Shown here: positions 8,496-17,123 of the stretch, one piece after another
How positions within the stretch are numbered: position 1 is the stretch's first letter
How the letters are laid out: each line of letters starts with the position of its first letter
Program-made: the position numbers and the translations under genes
Assembly (NCBI GenBank): GCA_024281115.1
Contig: JAMXLI010000292.1
Coordinates: 1 to 50,657, forward strand
DNA from: Terriglobales bacterium
Lineage (GTDB): Bacteria > Acidobacteriota > Terriglobia > Terriglobales > Acidobacteriaceae
Direction: 5' to 3'
DNA length: 50,657 nt
The notes under the pieces: model-generated
Told to the model about the DNA's origin: nothing
What the model saw: only the letters and a program-made list of their open reading frames with translations
The model's database searches: none

Positions 8496-9425
8496 GTGCC
8501 CGTGTACCTCGGCATCGATGGCGGCGGCACGCAGACCACCTGCGCGGTAGGCAGCGACTCGGAGGAGCTGGCGCGCGCCGTCGGGCCGGGAAGCAATCCG
8601 ATTCGCGTCGGCGAAGAACGCAGCCGCGCCGCCTTGCTCGGAGTTGTGGAAGAAGCGTGCGCGCAAGCCGGCGTTGCGTCCAGCGGCATTGCCGCGGTGT
8701 GCGTTGGGATGGCCGGAGGCGCGCGCGAGCCCATGCGCGACTCCATCCGCCGCGTGATCGGCGAAGTCACGAGCGCGCCTGCGCTGGTGGTGGGAGACAA
8801 CGACATCGCGTTTGAGGCTGCCTTCGGCGATGCCCCCGGGGTTATCGTCATCGCGGGCACCGGCTCCATCGCCTTTGGGCGCAATGGCGCGGGGGAGGCG
8901 GCGCGCGCCGGCGGGTGGGGCTTCTCCATCTCCGACGAAGGCTCGGCGCATTGGATTGGGCGGGCAGCGGTCAGCGCGGCCCTGCATGCCCACGATGCCG
9001 GTGAAACGACTCTGCTGGTGAGCAGCATTCTCAATAGCTGGCACCTGGGAACCCGCGATGACGTAGTCCGCTTCGCCAATAGCACGCCACCCCCTGATTT
9101 CGCCGAGCTGTTTCCGGCAGTGCTGGGCGCGGCGCAGGAGGGAGACGCACTGGCGCGCGGAATCCTCATGAAGGCCGGGTCGAAGCTGGCCAGCCTCGGC
9201 AAGATCGTGATGCGCCGGTTGTGGCCCTCAGAAAAGGCGGGCGTGAAGGTTGCGCTGGGCGGCGGGGTATTTCGCAGCTCTCCTCTGGTGCGACAGGTAT
9301 TTGCCAATACCGTGCGCTCGGAATTCGCGCACGTAGAAATTCAGGCGCGGGTCCTCGATCCCGTGGCCGGAGCCCTGGCCATGGCGCGGAAAGTCCAACC
9401 GGGCCAGACCGCGGCTTCGGGCTAG
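8496..9425 (+). CDS. BadF/BadG/BcrA/BcrD-family ATPase, probable N-acetylglucosamine kinase
   Basis: A 309-residue sugar-kinase-fold (actin-like) ATPase. The phosphate-1 motif YLGIDGGGTQTTCAV begins at residue 4; VIVIAGTGSIAFG and GGWGFSISDEGSAHWIG are the phosphate-2/adenosine-type motifs of eukaryotic-type GlcNAc kinases. Single-gene proteins of this type usually phosphorylate GlcNAc recovered from wall recycling, whereas BcrA/BadF subunits of benzoyl-CoA reductase occur in multi-gene clusters absent here. The start is GTG at 8496, with TAGAAC six bases upstream and no Shine-Dalgarno. It lies 176 bases after lepB; the gap shows nothing clear. Confidence 0.82.
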   Translation: MPVYLGIDGGGTQTTCAVGSDSEELARAVGPGSNPIRVGEERSRAALLGVVEEACAQAGVASSGIAAVCVGMAGGAREPMRDSIRRVIGEVTSAPALVVGDNDIAFEAAFGDAPGVIVIAGTGSIAFGRNGAGEAARAGGWGFSISDEGSAHWIGRAAVSAALHAHDAGETTLLVSSILNSWHLGTRDDVVRFANSTPPPDFAELFPAVLGAAQEGDALARGILMKAGSKLASLGKIVMRRLWPSEKAGVKVALGGGVFRSSPLVRQVFANTVRSEFAHVEIQARVLDPVAGALAMARKVQPGQTAASG

Positions 9426-9437
9426 CGCCCAACTTCT

Positions 9438-10172
9438 ATGGACGACGAACGCGACCCGCAGGATTCCCCCGAAACCCAGGCGGAGGCTCCGGCGAGGTGG
9501 TCGGCGGAAGAACTGCGGCGCATGGCCGCCGATCCGGAATTGAGCGACGACATGGCGCTGGCCCTTCTCGCCCACGGCGACTTGCCGCCCGAAGCTCTTG
9601 AGGCGCTGGCCCGGAACGCCGGTGCCCGGCGGCAGCGCAAGGTGCTGACCGGCATTGTCGCCCACCCCCACACGCCACGCCACGTCTCGCTGCCCGCCTT
9701 GCGCCAGCTATTCACCTTCGAATTGATGCAGGTGGCATTGGCCCCCGCTGTCACGCCAGACCTGAAACGCGCCGTCGAGGACATTCTGATCGGCAAACTG
9801 GAGAAGATTCCTCTGGGGGAGCGCCTCACGCTGGCTCGCCGCGCCTCGGGACGGATTGCGGCTGCACTGCTCCACGACATTGATGCCAAGGTGGTCGCGG
9901 CCGCGCTCGACAGCCGCTTTCTGACCGAACGCATGCTCACCGCCGAAGTGGCTGAGGCCAAGCCAGGAGAGAGTCTGCTCGATCTGCTCGCCCAGCACAC
10001 AAAGTGGCGCGAGCGGCCGAATATTCGGCTCGCGCTGCTGCGGAACGGCAACCTCTCGCCCGCGCACGCGCGGGAGCTGGCGCGAGGCTTGCCGGCAGCT
10101 GATTTGGAGGAGGTGCTGCGCGCTTCCAGGCTCCCCTATGAAATCCAGCAGGAGCTGCGCCGCAAGCCGTGA
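9438..10172 (+). CDS. Conserved-looking alpha-helical repeat protein, function unknown
   Basis: A 244-residue soluble protein, nearly all helix-forming, without signal peptide or TM segment. Repeating units such as 'LSDDMALALLAHGDLPPEALEAL', 'ALDSRFLTERMLTAEV' and 'LALLRNGNLSPAHARELARG' resemble HEAT/variant leucine-rich repeats that count 'remaining cells/neighbours' in proteins of unknown role. I do not recognise a family. It starts 12 bases after the kinase stop, so it is probably in the same transcript. It converges on uvrC with a 3-base gap. Confidence 0.75.
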   Translation: MDDERDPQDSPETQAEAPARWSAEELRRMAADPELSDDMALALLAHGDLPPEALEALARNAGARRQRKVLTGIVAHPHTPRHVSLPALRQLFTFELMQVALAPAVTPDLKRAVEDILIGKLEKIPLGERLTLARRASGRIAAALLHDIDAKVVAAALDSRFLTERMLTAEVAEAKPGESLLDLLAQHTKWRERPNIRLALLRNGNLSPAHARELARGLPAADLEEVLRASRLPYEIQQELRRKP

Positions 10173-10175
10173 GCG

Positions 10176-12059
10176 CTACGAGGGTAGGGGCTTGGCCGCC
10201 GGCTGCCGGTGAACTTCGCCGCCCTCGAAGAAGTGCCGGATGGCGGCGGCTTGGGCGCGGTTCACGACCGCCGACAGGGCGGCGGCGTCGGCTTGTCGCA
10301 CCGCCTGCACGCTGCCGAAGTGCTGCAACAGGCGGCGGGTGGTGCGCGCCCCCACCCCGGGGATTTCCAGCAGCTCGGTGGCGCGGTCGCGCATCTGCCG
10401 GCGCTTGCGGTGAAACGTGACCGCGAAGCGGTGCGCTTCATCCCGAATCTGCTGCACCAGGTGCAATACCGGCGAGTGGTGATCGAGCGCCACAGGCTCG
10501 TCTTCTTGCCCGAAGACGTAAATAATCTCCTCGCGCTTGGCGATGGCGGCCAGCGGCTGGTTGATGATGCCCAACCCCTCCAGCGCCTCGGCAGCAGCGT
10601 GCAACTGCCCCAGGCCGCCGTCGATGAGCACCAGGCTGGGCAGGGCCTGCTTGCCTTCCTGCACCCGCCGGTAGCGCCGGCTGACCACCTCGCGCATGGC
10701 CGCGAAATCGTCTACGCCCTCCACCGTGCGGATGATGAATTTGCGGTAGTCTGACTTCTTCATCGCCCCGTCTTCCCACACCACCATCGAGGCCACCGTT
10801 TCCGCGCCCTGGATGTGAGAGATGTCGAAACACTCAATGCGGCGGGGCAGTTCGGCCATGCCCACCGCCTCCCGCAAGCCTTCCTGGATGACCTTGGCCG
10901 CGGGCTTCAGCACGCGGAAACGCTGGTCGAACGACTGCTTGGCATTGTTGCCCGCCAGGTCAAGGAGCGAGCGCTTGTCGCCGCGCTGCGGCACGGCGAT
11001 CTGCACGCGGTGCCCGGATTTTTCAGCCAGCAGTTCCTCCAGCGCTTCGCGGTCCTCGAATTCCACCGGGGAGTAAATGTTGCGGGGCACATACTGGGCG
11101 TCAATGTAGAGCTGCTTGAGCAGGGCAGAGAGAAATTCGCCGGGAACGAAGGTGGCAGCCGGGCTCTCCGCCGGCGTTCCCGTTTCCGCTGCCGCTCCCG
11201 GAAGCTGGTCCCAGAAGAACTCGCGCCGGTCCAGCACGCGTCCGCCGCGCACGTGGAACAGGTTGACGGCCAGCATTTCGCTCTCGTAGTGATAGCCGAA
11301 CACGTCGGCATCGTCGCCCCCGGCCGCGGCGATGCGTTGTTTTTCCTGGAACTGCTGCACGGTGGAAACCAGGTCGCGGTACTTGGCAGCCTGCTCGTAC
11401 ATCTGCTGCGCCGCCGCCATTTCCATGCGGGCGCGCAGCGAACGCGAGAGGTCGGTCGGACGTCCCTCCAGGAACATCTTCACGTCCCGCACAGCTTCCT
11501 GGTACGCCTCCGGCGTGGTCAGCCCGTGCACGCACGGACCCAGGCAGCGGCGAATGTAAAACTGCAGGCACGGCCGGAGGTGAGCGCGGCTGAGGTCCAC
11601 GTTGCACGAGGGCACCAGAAAATGGCGGTGGATCAGGTCCACGATGCGGTAAGCCAGGTTGGCGGGAAAGTAGGGTCCGTAATAGGAGCTGCCGTCCTTG
11701 CGCAACCGCCGGGTGACGTAGACGCGCGGGTACGGGTCGGCCAGCGTGAGCTTGATGTAGGGGTAGGTTTTGTCGTCGCGCAGCAGAATGTTGAAGCGGG
11801 GCTTCTTCTGCTTGATCAGGTTGTTTTCCAGCGCCAGCGCCTCTTTTTCGTTATCGAGAACGATGTAATCGAGATCGGCAGCGCCGCGGACAAGCGAGTC
11901 CGTCTTGGCGTCCGCAAGGCGCTCCTCGCTGAAATAGGAGCGCACCCGCGCCCGCAGGTTCTTCGCCTTGCCGACGTAGATCACCTCGCCATCGGCGTTC
12001 TTGTACAGGTACACGCCCGGACGGCTGGGAACGGTGCGGATTTTCTCGAGCAGATCCAT
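10176..12059 (-). CDS. uvrC: Excinuclease ABC subunit C
   Basis: A 627-residue nuclease of nucleotide excision repair that incises both sides of a lesion in the UvrBC-DNA complex. Domains: N-terminal GIY-YIG nuclease (PGVYLYKNADGEVIYVGKAK, from residue 14), a central Cys-containing region, a UVR motif near residues 200-235 ('RMEMAAAQQMYEQAAKYRD'), an RNase H-like endonuclease domain with ECFDISHIQG and VLIDGGLGQL, and a C-terminal helix-hairpin-helix (LLEIPGVGARTTRRLLQHFG). Complete and of normal length. The ATG at 12059 has no clear Shine-Dalgarno. Confidence 0.98.
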   Translation of the reverse strand: MDLLEKIRTVPSRPGVYLYKNADGEVIYVGKAKNLRARVRSYFSEERLADAKTDSLVRGAADLDYIVLDNEKEALALENNLIKQKKPRFNILLRDDKTYPYIKLTLADPYPRVYVTRRLRKDGSSYYGPYFPANLAYRIVDLIHRHFLVPSCNVDLSRAHLRPCLQFYIRRCLGPCVHGLTTPEAYQEAVRDVKMFLEGRPTDLSRSLRARMEMAAAQQMYEQAAKYRDLVSTVQQFQEKQRIAAAGGDDADVFGYHYESEMLAVNLFHVRGGRVLDRREFFWDQLPGAAAETGTPAESPAATFVPGEFLSALLKQLYIDAQYVPRNIYSPVEFEDREALEELLAEKSGHRVQIAVPQRGDKRSLLDLAGNNAKQSFDQRFRVLKPAAKVIQEGLREAVGMAELPRRIECFDISHIQGAETVASMVVWEDGAMKKSDYRKFIIRTVEGVDDFAAMREVVSRRYRRVQEGKQALPSLVLIDGGLGQLHAAAEALEGLGIINQPLAAIAKREEIIYVFGQEDEPVALDHHSPVLHLVQQIRDEAHRFAVTFHRKRRQMRDRATELLEIPGVGARTTRRLLQHFGSVQAVRQADAAALSAVVNRAQAAAIRHFFEGGEVHRQPAAKPLPS

Positions 12060-12322
12060 ACGCTACGGGCGGTTGGCGGGCAGGCCGGGAGACCAGGCCC
12101 GGCCGATGCTACCAAATACGAACCTTGTAAAAATTCTACGGTCGGCGAGGGGATTGCCGGGCGCCGCCGAAACCGGGTTTCCGGCGGCCGCGCATAGGAA
12201 TTCCCAAGCTGTTGGAAATACTGTAATTTAGATGCTGCACAGCGGGCTTCGGATTGGCAGGCGAGTTGCACGTACCGAAGCGACACCATTGGTGTTCCGC
12301 GAAAGCGAAGGAGCCTCCCTGT

Positions 12323-13081
12323 ATGAACCGAGTTTCTGTGGCAGTTCTGCTGGCCGGCAGCATGGCCCTGACAATTGGCTGCTCCAGCAAGAAAAGCGTC
12401 CGCAACGAAATGACGCCCCTCGTCAACAAGACTAACGAACTGGACGACCTGACCGCCAAGAACAGCCGCGATCTGAAGGATGTGGATTCGCGCGTCCAGC
12501 AGGGAATCCAGCAGGTAAACAGCAGGACGGCGGAGGTTGACCAGAAGGCGCAAGCCGCTCGCCAGTCCGCCGACCAGGCGCAGCAGGCCGCCGATACCGC
12601 CGTCAACCGGGTGACCAGCCTGGAGAACACGGTGGCTAACCTGGACAACTACCGCACCGTCGTCGAAACCTCCGTACACTTCGGCTTCAACAAGGACAAC
12701 CTGACCTCGAAGGCGAGGAAGGCGCTCGACCAGTTGGCCACCGAAATTCCCAATACCAAGGGCTACATCATTACGGTGGAAGGCGGCGCCGACGCGGTGG
12801 GCAGCGAAACCTACAACTATGGGCTCAGCGAACGCCGCGCCGACTCGGTCATTCAGTACCTGGCCTCCAAGCACAGCGTTCCGGCGCGCAAGATCTACCT
12901 GGTCGGCTTAGGCAAAGACAAGCCGGTGGCGTCGAATAAGACCGCCAAGGGCCGGGCGGAGAACCGCCGCGTGGACATCCGCCTGATGACCAACACCCAG
13001 GGAACGTCCCCGGCGCAGACGACGCCTGCCCCCAGCGCCTCGCTGCAGTCGAACCCGCAGTCCGGCGCCGCTCAACAGTAA
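12323..13081 (+). CDS. OmpA-family peptidoglycan-binding lipoprotein
   Basis: A 252-residue outer-membrane lipoprotein. The signal peptide ends in a lipobox (LTIGC). A long heptad-rich coiled coil follows (about residues 30-105: 'QGIQQVNSRTAEVDQKAQA'), then a C-terminal OmpA/Pal domain (VHFGFNKDNLTSKARKALDQ ... NYGLSERRADSVIQYL ... GRAENRRVDI) that clamps diaminopimelate of peptidoglycan. It resembles a Pal/Lpp-like tether between outer membrane and wall. The usual G-H-T-D of OmpA domains reads EGGADAVG here; the Asp and the later Arg are kept. The start at 12323 is chosen for AAGGAG 9 bases upstream and the signal peptide. It is followed by a strong terminator. Confidence 0.93.
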   Translation: MNRVSVAVLLAGSMALTIGCSSKKSVRNEMTPLVNKTNELDDLTAKNSRDLKDVDSRVQQGIQQVNSRTAEVDQKAQAARQSADQAQQAADTAVNRVTSLENTVANLDNYRTVVETSVHFGFNKDNLTSKARKALDQLATEIPNTKGYIITVEGGADAVGSETYNYGLSERRADSVIQYLASKHSVPARKIYLVGLGKDKPVASNKTAKGRAENRRVDIRLMTNTQGTSPAQTTPAPSASLQSNPQSGAAQQ

Positions 13082-13114
13082 GTTTTCCCTCCCTCCCCGG
13101 AGGACTTCGCCAAC

Positions 13115-13147
13115 CAGGCCGCCCCGCACATGGGCGGCCTGTTTTTT
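13115..13147 (+). terminator. Rho-independent terminator of the OmpA-lipoprotein gene
   Basis: A perfect 10-bp GC-rich stem (CAGGCCGCCC / GGGCGGCCTG) with a 7-base loop is followed directly by TTTTTT. It lies 34 bases after the stop codon and upstream of the next gene on the same strand, so that gene has its own promoter. Confidence 0.93.
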
Positions 13148-13216
13148 GCCTCCGAAGCCTTTTTTCGGCCCCCGGCTAGGCGGGCCGCGCAAACGAAAGG
13201 GATTTACAATGCACCT

Positions 13217-13789
13217 ATGCGAGCCATGGCGGCTGCGGTGCTTTTCTTGAGCTTAATGGGGGGCGGGTTCGCGCTGGCGCAGCAAACCTCTGATCCCGAC
13301 CCGTCCTCGTCGGGCGCAAATCAGCCCGGAGCCAATCAGCCCCTGCCGCGGTCATCGCCGCCGCCGCCCAGCGCCAACGAGAGTTCCAGCCGCCAAACCA
13401 TTATTGACCTGAGCCCGCCCCCTAACGACGCGAAAGACCATCCCGACAGCGCCGTGGATGACGAGGAAGCTGGCAAGTCCGACGTCCAGGAATTTCATCC
13501 CTTCGATCCGCACAAGGCGGCCAAGGACGTCGAGGTGGCGGAGTTCTACTTCAAGCGCGGCAACTACCGCGCCGCCGCGGCCCGCTACCGCGAGGCGTTA
13601 GATTACAAGCCCAACGATGCCGAAGCCACGATTGGCCTGGCCGAGTCGCTGGAAAAGCTGGGCAACAAGGAAGAAGCCGCGGCCAACTACGCTTCCTACC
13701 TGAAAATTTTGCCCAATGGTCCGCGCGCAGAAGACGCGCGCAGGGGCCTGGAGCGCCTCAAACCCAGCCAGGCTGCGGGAAACCGCTGA
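13217..13789 (+). CDS. Exported TPR protein
   Basis: A 190-residue protein with a signal peptide (AAAVLFLSLMGGGFALA), a low-complexity Ser/Pro/Asn linker with a repeated 'GANQPG' type unit, an acidic stretch, and two C-terminal TPRs (VEVAEFYFKRGNYRAAAARY and 'NDAEATIGLAESLEKLGNKEEAAANY'). This is the layout of BamD-like or outer-membrane-assembly TPR proteins, but no lipobox is present and the match is only general. The ATG at 13217 is preceded, 6 bases upstream, by TACAAT (13205-13210) and by no Shine-Dalgarno, which suggests leaderless expression. An ATG at 13226 is an alternative. Confidence 0.82.
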   Translation: MRAMAAAVLFLSLMGGGFALAQQTSDPDPSSSGANQPGANQPLPRSSPPPPSANESSSRQTIIDLSPPPNDAKDHPDSAVDDEEAGKSDVQEFHPFDPHKAAKDVEVAEFYFKRGNYRAAAARYREALDYKPNDAEATIGLAESLEKLGNKEEAAANYASYLKILPNGPRAEDARRGLERLKPSQAAGNR

Positions 13790-13801
13790 CCCGCGAGCAG
13801 G

Positions 13802-14437
13802 TTATTTTTCCACGTGCAGGAAAGACCCGCTGGAGGCATCCACGGCAATCTTCAACTTGGCATCGTCCGGCCCGGAGCCGTAGTAGACGTGCCAGATCAG
13901 CTCGTTGCTGCTTGGCCTCCAATCGAGCATGTAGGTGACGGGTTGGTCCGGGGTCTTCTTCAGTATTCGATCGCCGCCGTGCTTCTGCGCTTCCTCGTAC
14001 GCCTTATCGGAATCCACTTTCAAGAACGCGATATCGAATGCCTGGGTATTGGTGTTGGAGGGGTTGTAGGTGTCTTCCGTGCCGGGGCTGACGCCCGGGG
14101 AGGGCGCGTCCTCGGCCTTGACGCCCGACCAGATATAGGGCTTGATGGAGCGTCGCACCGCGGAGGCAAACTGCGCCCGCCACACGCCGGCTTTGCCGTC
14201 GTGGCCGTTTTCCCCCTTGGAAAGCTGCGATTGCAGGCGATAGGGGCGCGCGTCAGGGGCCCAGCCGTGTGCCGCGACGTAAAGTCGCTGGAAGGCCACC
14301 CGTCCGGTGGCGGTCTCGTCCTGGTGAGGGGCGGCCGCGGGCGCCGGTTGCGACGCGGTTTCCGACTTGGGCGGTTCGGAAGAGCAGGCGTTCAGCAGCG
14401 CGAGCGCCAGGGCGACGGGCAACAGTTTGTTGATCAT
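13802..14437 (-). CDS. Lipoprotein of unknown function
   Basis: A 211-residue lipoprotein with signal peptide and lipobox LLNAC (Cys18), followed by an Ala/Pro-rich tether. The folded part ends in 'VTYMLDWRPSSNELIWHVYYG' and 'KIAVDASSGSFLHVEK', which reads like a PepSY-type strand pair (inhibitor/propeptide fold), a suggestion only. The ATG at 14437 has AGGA about 8 bases upstream. It converges on the TPR gene (12-base gap) and is divergent from the DinB gene. Confidence 0.8.
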   Translation of the reverse strand: MINKLLPVALALALLNACSSEPPKSETASQPAPAAAPHQDETATGRVAFQRLYVAAHGWAPDARPYRLQSQLSKGENGHDGKAGVWRAQFASAVRRSIKPYIWSGVKAEDAPSPGVSPGTEDTYNPSNTNTQAFDIAFLKVDSDKAYEEAQKHGGDRILKKTPDQPVTYMLDWRPSSNELIWHVYYGSGPDDAKLKIAVDASSGSFLHVEK

Positions 14438-14508
14438 GGGCGAATCCTGTCCGGCAACTGTGGCGGCGCCGGCGGGGCCTCATTCTAAATCAGGCGCAGA
14501 CAACGGCT

Positions 14509-15033
14509 ATGAATTTCTATCTGGAGCGCGCCCATAGCGCGCTGGACCACACCCTCACCGGACTCGCCGGGGCGGAATTGACTCGCCGCTCCCAGCCCGG
14601 GAAGTGGTGTGTCGCCGAAATCCTGGAGCACCTGGCGCTCACCTACAGCGGCACGGCGAAAGCCATGCAGCGCTGCCTGGAATCAGGCCGGCCCATCGCA
14701 CGTAAGGACTCGATGCGGGAGTTCATGGCGCGCACGCTGGTGGTGAACTTGGGATACATGCCCTCCGGCCGATCGTCCCCGGAAATGGTCCGGCCCCGAG
14801 GCACGCCGCCCGACACCGCGGTCCCGATGCTGCAGGCCGAGTTCGCGCGCATGGAGGATATGATTCTGCAGTGTGTGCGGCGCTTTGGCGCCAAGGTCAA
14901 GCTGGCCAACCATCCCATCCTGGGCCCGCTGAATGCCACCGAATGGAGCAAGTTCCACTGGGTCCACACCCGCCATCACATGAAGCAGATTGCCCGGATA
15001 CGCGGGCAGCGGGAGCTTCAGTCGAGCTCGTAA
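14509..15033 (+). CDS. DinB-fold metal-dependent protein
   Basis: A 174-residue four-helix-bundle protein of the DinB/YfiT superfamily (DUF1569-like). Visible: a Trp-Cys near 'PGKWCVAEILEHLALT', which supplies the first metal-binding His, and a C-terminal 'FHWVHTRHHMKQIARIR' with the two-His metal site. Characterised relatives are thiol transferases or thiol-dependent hydrolases; the substrate here is unknown. Its last 16 bases overlap the 3' end of the convergent NtrC-type regulator. Confidence 0.85.
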   Translation: MNFYLERAHSALDHTLTGLAGAELTRRSQPGKWCVAEILEHLALTYSGTAKAMQRCLESGRPIARKDSMREFMARTLVVNLGYMPSGRSSPEMVRPRGTPPDTAVPMLQAEFARMEDMILQCVRRFGAKVKLANHPILGPLNATEWSKFHWVHTRHHMKQIARIRGQRELQSSS

Positions 15034-16403
15034 GCGTGAATCTTGTTGAGCAGCGTCTTGTAGGAAACGCCCAGGCGCTGCGCGGCGTCGGCCTTGTTCC
15101 AGCGGCATTCCCGCAGCGTGGTCTCGATGAGGGCGCGTTCCACCCCGCGCGCCGCCCGGGCGGAAACCTGGGGCAGGGTGCCATTCCAGGGACCGCAGGA
15201 GGGCTCGCCGGCGGCTCCCGGCGGTGGGACCGCTTGCGGCCGCGGCAGGCGCAGCGCCAGGTCGGCAGCGCGCAACTCGCCGTCATTCAGGATAGCGGCG
15301 CGCTCCACCACGTTTTGCAGTTCCCGCACATTGCCCGGCCAGGGATGCGCCAGCAGGGCCTGGCGGGCATCCTCGGCGAAGCGCAGGCGCGGTTTCTTCA
15401 GCTCGCGGCGAAAGCGTTCCAGAAAACAGTCGGCCAGCAGGAGCACATCGTCGCCGCGCTCGCGCAGGCTCGGAATCCGAATGGGAAATACCGCCAGGCG
15501 GTAGTAGAGATCGCGCCGGAACTCGCCCGCTTCCACGGCCGCCTCCAGATCGCGGTTGGTGGCCGTGAGCACGCGCACGTTAACCGGGAGCGTGGCCCCC
15601 CCGCCCAGCCGCTCAATGGTGCGCTCTTCCAGCACGCGCAGCAGCTTGCCCTGCGCGCCCAGCGGCAATTCGCCGATCTCGTCGAGGAAGAGGGTGCCGC
15701 CCTGGGCCATCTCGAATTTGCCTAGAGCGCGCGCCTGCGCTCCGGTAAAGGCTCCCTTCTCGTGGCCAAACAGTTCGTTCTCCACCAGAGCTTCCGGCAG
15801 AGCGGCGCAGTTCAGCGCCAGGAAAGGCCGCTCCTTGCGCAAGCTCAGCTGGTGGATCGCATGGGCAAAAAGCTCCTTGCCCGTGCCGCTCTCGCCCAGC
15901 AGCAGCACGGTGGTGTCGGTGGGGGCGATGCGCTGCATTTCGCGGGCCGCGTCCACCAGCGCCGGGTGTTCGCCGATGATGGGCGGAAACCCGGCGCGCC
16001 GCGCGTACTCCTCCTTTAACACCAGGTTTTCGCGCAGGAGTTGCTGGCGCTCGACCGCGCGAGCCAGCAGGTGCTTCAGGTGTTCCAGGTCCAGCGGCTT
16101 TTGAATGAAGTCGTAAGCGCCTTCCCGCATGGCGGAGACGGCGTCGGCAATGCTGCCGTAGGCAGTCATGAGCACGATGGGAGTGGCAGCATCCACTTCG
16201 AGCGCCGCCCGCAGCACGTCCATGCCGCTGCCCGACGGCAGCTTCAGGTCGGTGAGCACGGCTGAGAAGCGGCTGCGGGAAAGCGCGCCCAAGGCCTCGG
16301 TCACGCTGCCCGTGGCCGTGACGGCGTATCCCATGCGGCCGAGCGCGTGCAGGAGCATCTCCCGAAGTTCAGCCTTGTCCTCAACCAGAAGGATGGATTC
16401 CAT
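15018..16403 (-). CDS. Sigma-54-dependent response regulator (NtrC/PilR type)
   Basis: A 461-residue activator of sigma-54 RNA polymerase. Receiver domain with phospho-acceptor Asp52 (VLTDLKLPSG); AAA+ domain with Walker A GESGTGK (170-176) and the sigma-54-contacting GAFTGA loop (217-222); Fis-type helix-turn-helix at the C-terminus ('KADAAQRLGVSYKTLLNKI'). It is the last gene of a minus-strand run: prepilin peptidase, histidine kinase, coiled-coil protein, regulator. Its partner is presumably the kinase at 17124-18449. The arrangement with a prepilin peptidase resembles PilS-PilR control of type IV pilin, inferred from context. Confidence 0.95.
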   Translation of the reverse strand: MESILLVEDKAELREMLLHALGRMGYAVTATGSVTEALGALSRSRFSAVLTDLKLPSGSGMDVLRAALEVDAATPIVLMTAYGSIADAVSAMREGAYDFIQKPLDLEHLKHLLARAVERQQLLRENLVLKEEYARRAGFPPIIGEHPALVDAAREMQRIAPTDTTVLLLGESGTGKELFAHAIHQLSLRKERPFLALNCAALPEALVENELFGHEKGAFTGAQARALGKFEMAQGGTLFLDEIGELPLGAQGKLLRVLEERTIERLGGGATLPVNVRVLTATNRDLEAAVEAGEFRRDLYYRLAVFPIRIPSLRERGDDVLLLADCFLERFRRELKKPRLRFAEDARQALLAHPWPGNVRELQNVVERAAILNDGELRAADLALRLPRPQAVPPPGAAGEPSCGPWNGTLPQVSARAARGVERALIETTLRECRWNKADAAQRLGVSYKTLLNKIHAYELD

Positions 16404-16459
16404 AGATACTTGCGTGCGCGGTTGTCTCTGCGAACCGGAACAACCGGACCGCGCACCGC

Positions 16460-17062
16460 CTACTCGTAGATTGAAGCCGGCGCGCCCGCCTTGCGGGCCT
16501 GCTCCTTCAGATCGTCAAGTTTCTGCTTGGCATCGTCCAGCTGCTTTTGCTTTAGCTCGATGCGGGAGCGGTACTGCTGGTCATCTTGCGACCATTGCTG
16601 TTGGTTGCGCAGGCGATTGCCGGCGTCGGCATAGAACGCGGCCGCGCGCAGGCGGTACTCGCGCTGCAACACGTCCAGTTCGCGTTCCATGAGGGAGATA
16701 TCCTTTTTCTGGGCGGCAAGCTTCTGCTTCCACTCCTCGTTGGTCTTTTCCCGCGCAGCGGCGGCATCTTCGGGCTTGCCATCCTCGGCCTGCGCGGTTT
16801 CAGAGTCACTGGAGGAGGCGGCCTTGGCATCTTCGCCAGTGGCCGGCTGGCCGGCATCGGCGGGTTGCGCCGGTTCGGGTTTGCCGGTGACCGAAATCGG
16901 CGCGTCGGTGGGCAGATTGTCGTTGGTGTAAACCTTGGCGGCGGGATGCTTCTGGCTGTGCGCGTCGCGCGCCGCCTCGCCGAGCGACTGGGCGAGCAGG
17001 GCGGCGGACGCGAGGACCGCGAATCCCAGCAGTGATGCGAACTTTATGGCTGACTTCCTCAT
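16460..17062 (-). CDS. Exported coiled-coil protein in the prepilin-peptidase operon
   Basis: A 200-residue protein with an N-terminal signal peptide (SAIKFASLLGFAVLASAALLA), a disordered Ala/Pro/Asp/Glu-rich middle, and a C-terminal coiled coil ('QKKDISLMERELDVLQREY', 'RIELKQKQLDDAKQKLDDL'). No enzyme motif. The ATG at 17062 follows GGAG; the upstream GTG at 17068 is less likely. It is sandwiched between the histidine kinase and the response regulator, so it may act with that system in the periplasm, for example as a stalk or spacer. That is inference. Confidence 0.82.
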   Translation of the reverse strand: MRKSAIKFASLLGFAVLASAALLAQSLGEAARDAHSQKHPAAKVYTNDNLPTDAPISVTGKPEPAQPADAGQPATGEDAKAASSSDSETAQAEDGKPEDAAAAREKTNEEWKQKLAAQKKDISLMERELDVLQREYRLRAAAFYADAGNRLRNQQQWSQDDQQYRSRIELKQKQLDDAKQKLDDLKEQARKAGAPASIYE

Positions 17063-17123
17063 ACACACGCTCCAGGCCGCGCCCTTGGACGCGGCAGTGA
17101 TGCCGTTGGGGGAGAAAAACTTT

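Noticed and set aside
10815-12197. 460-codon open frame opposite uvrC
   Set aside because: Same cause; uvrC motifs are on the minus strand.
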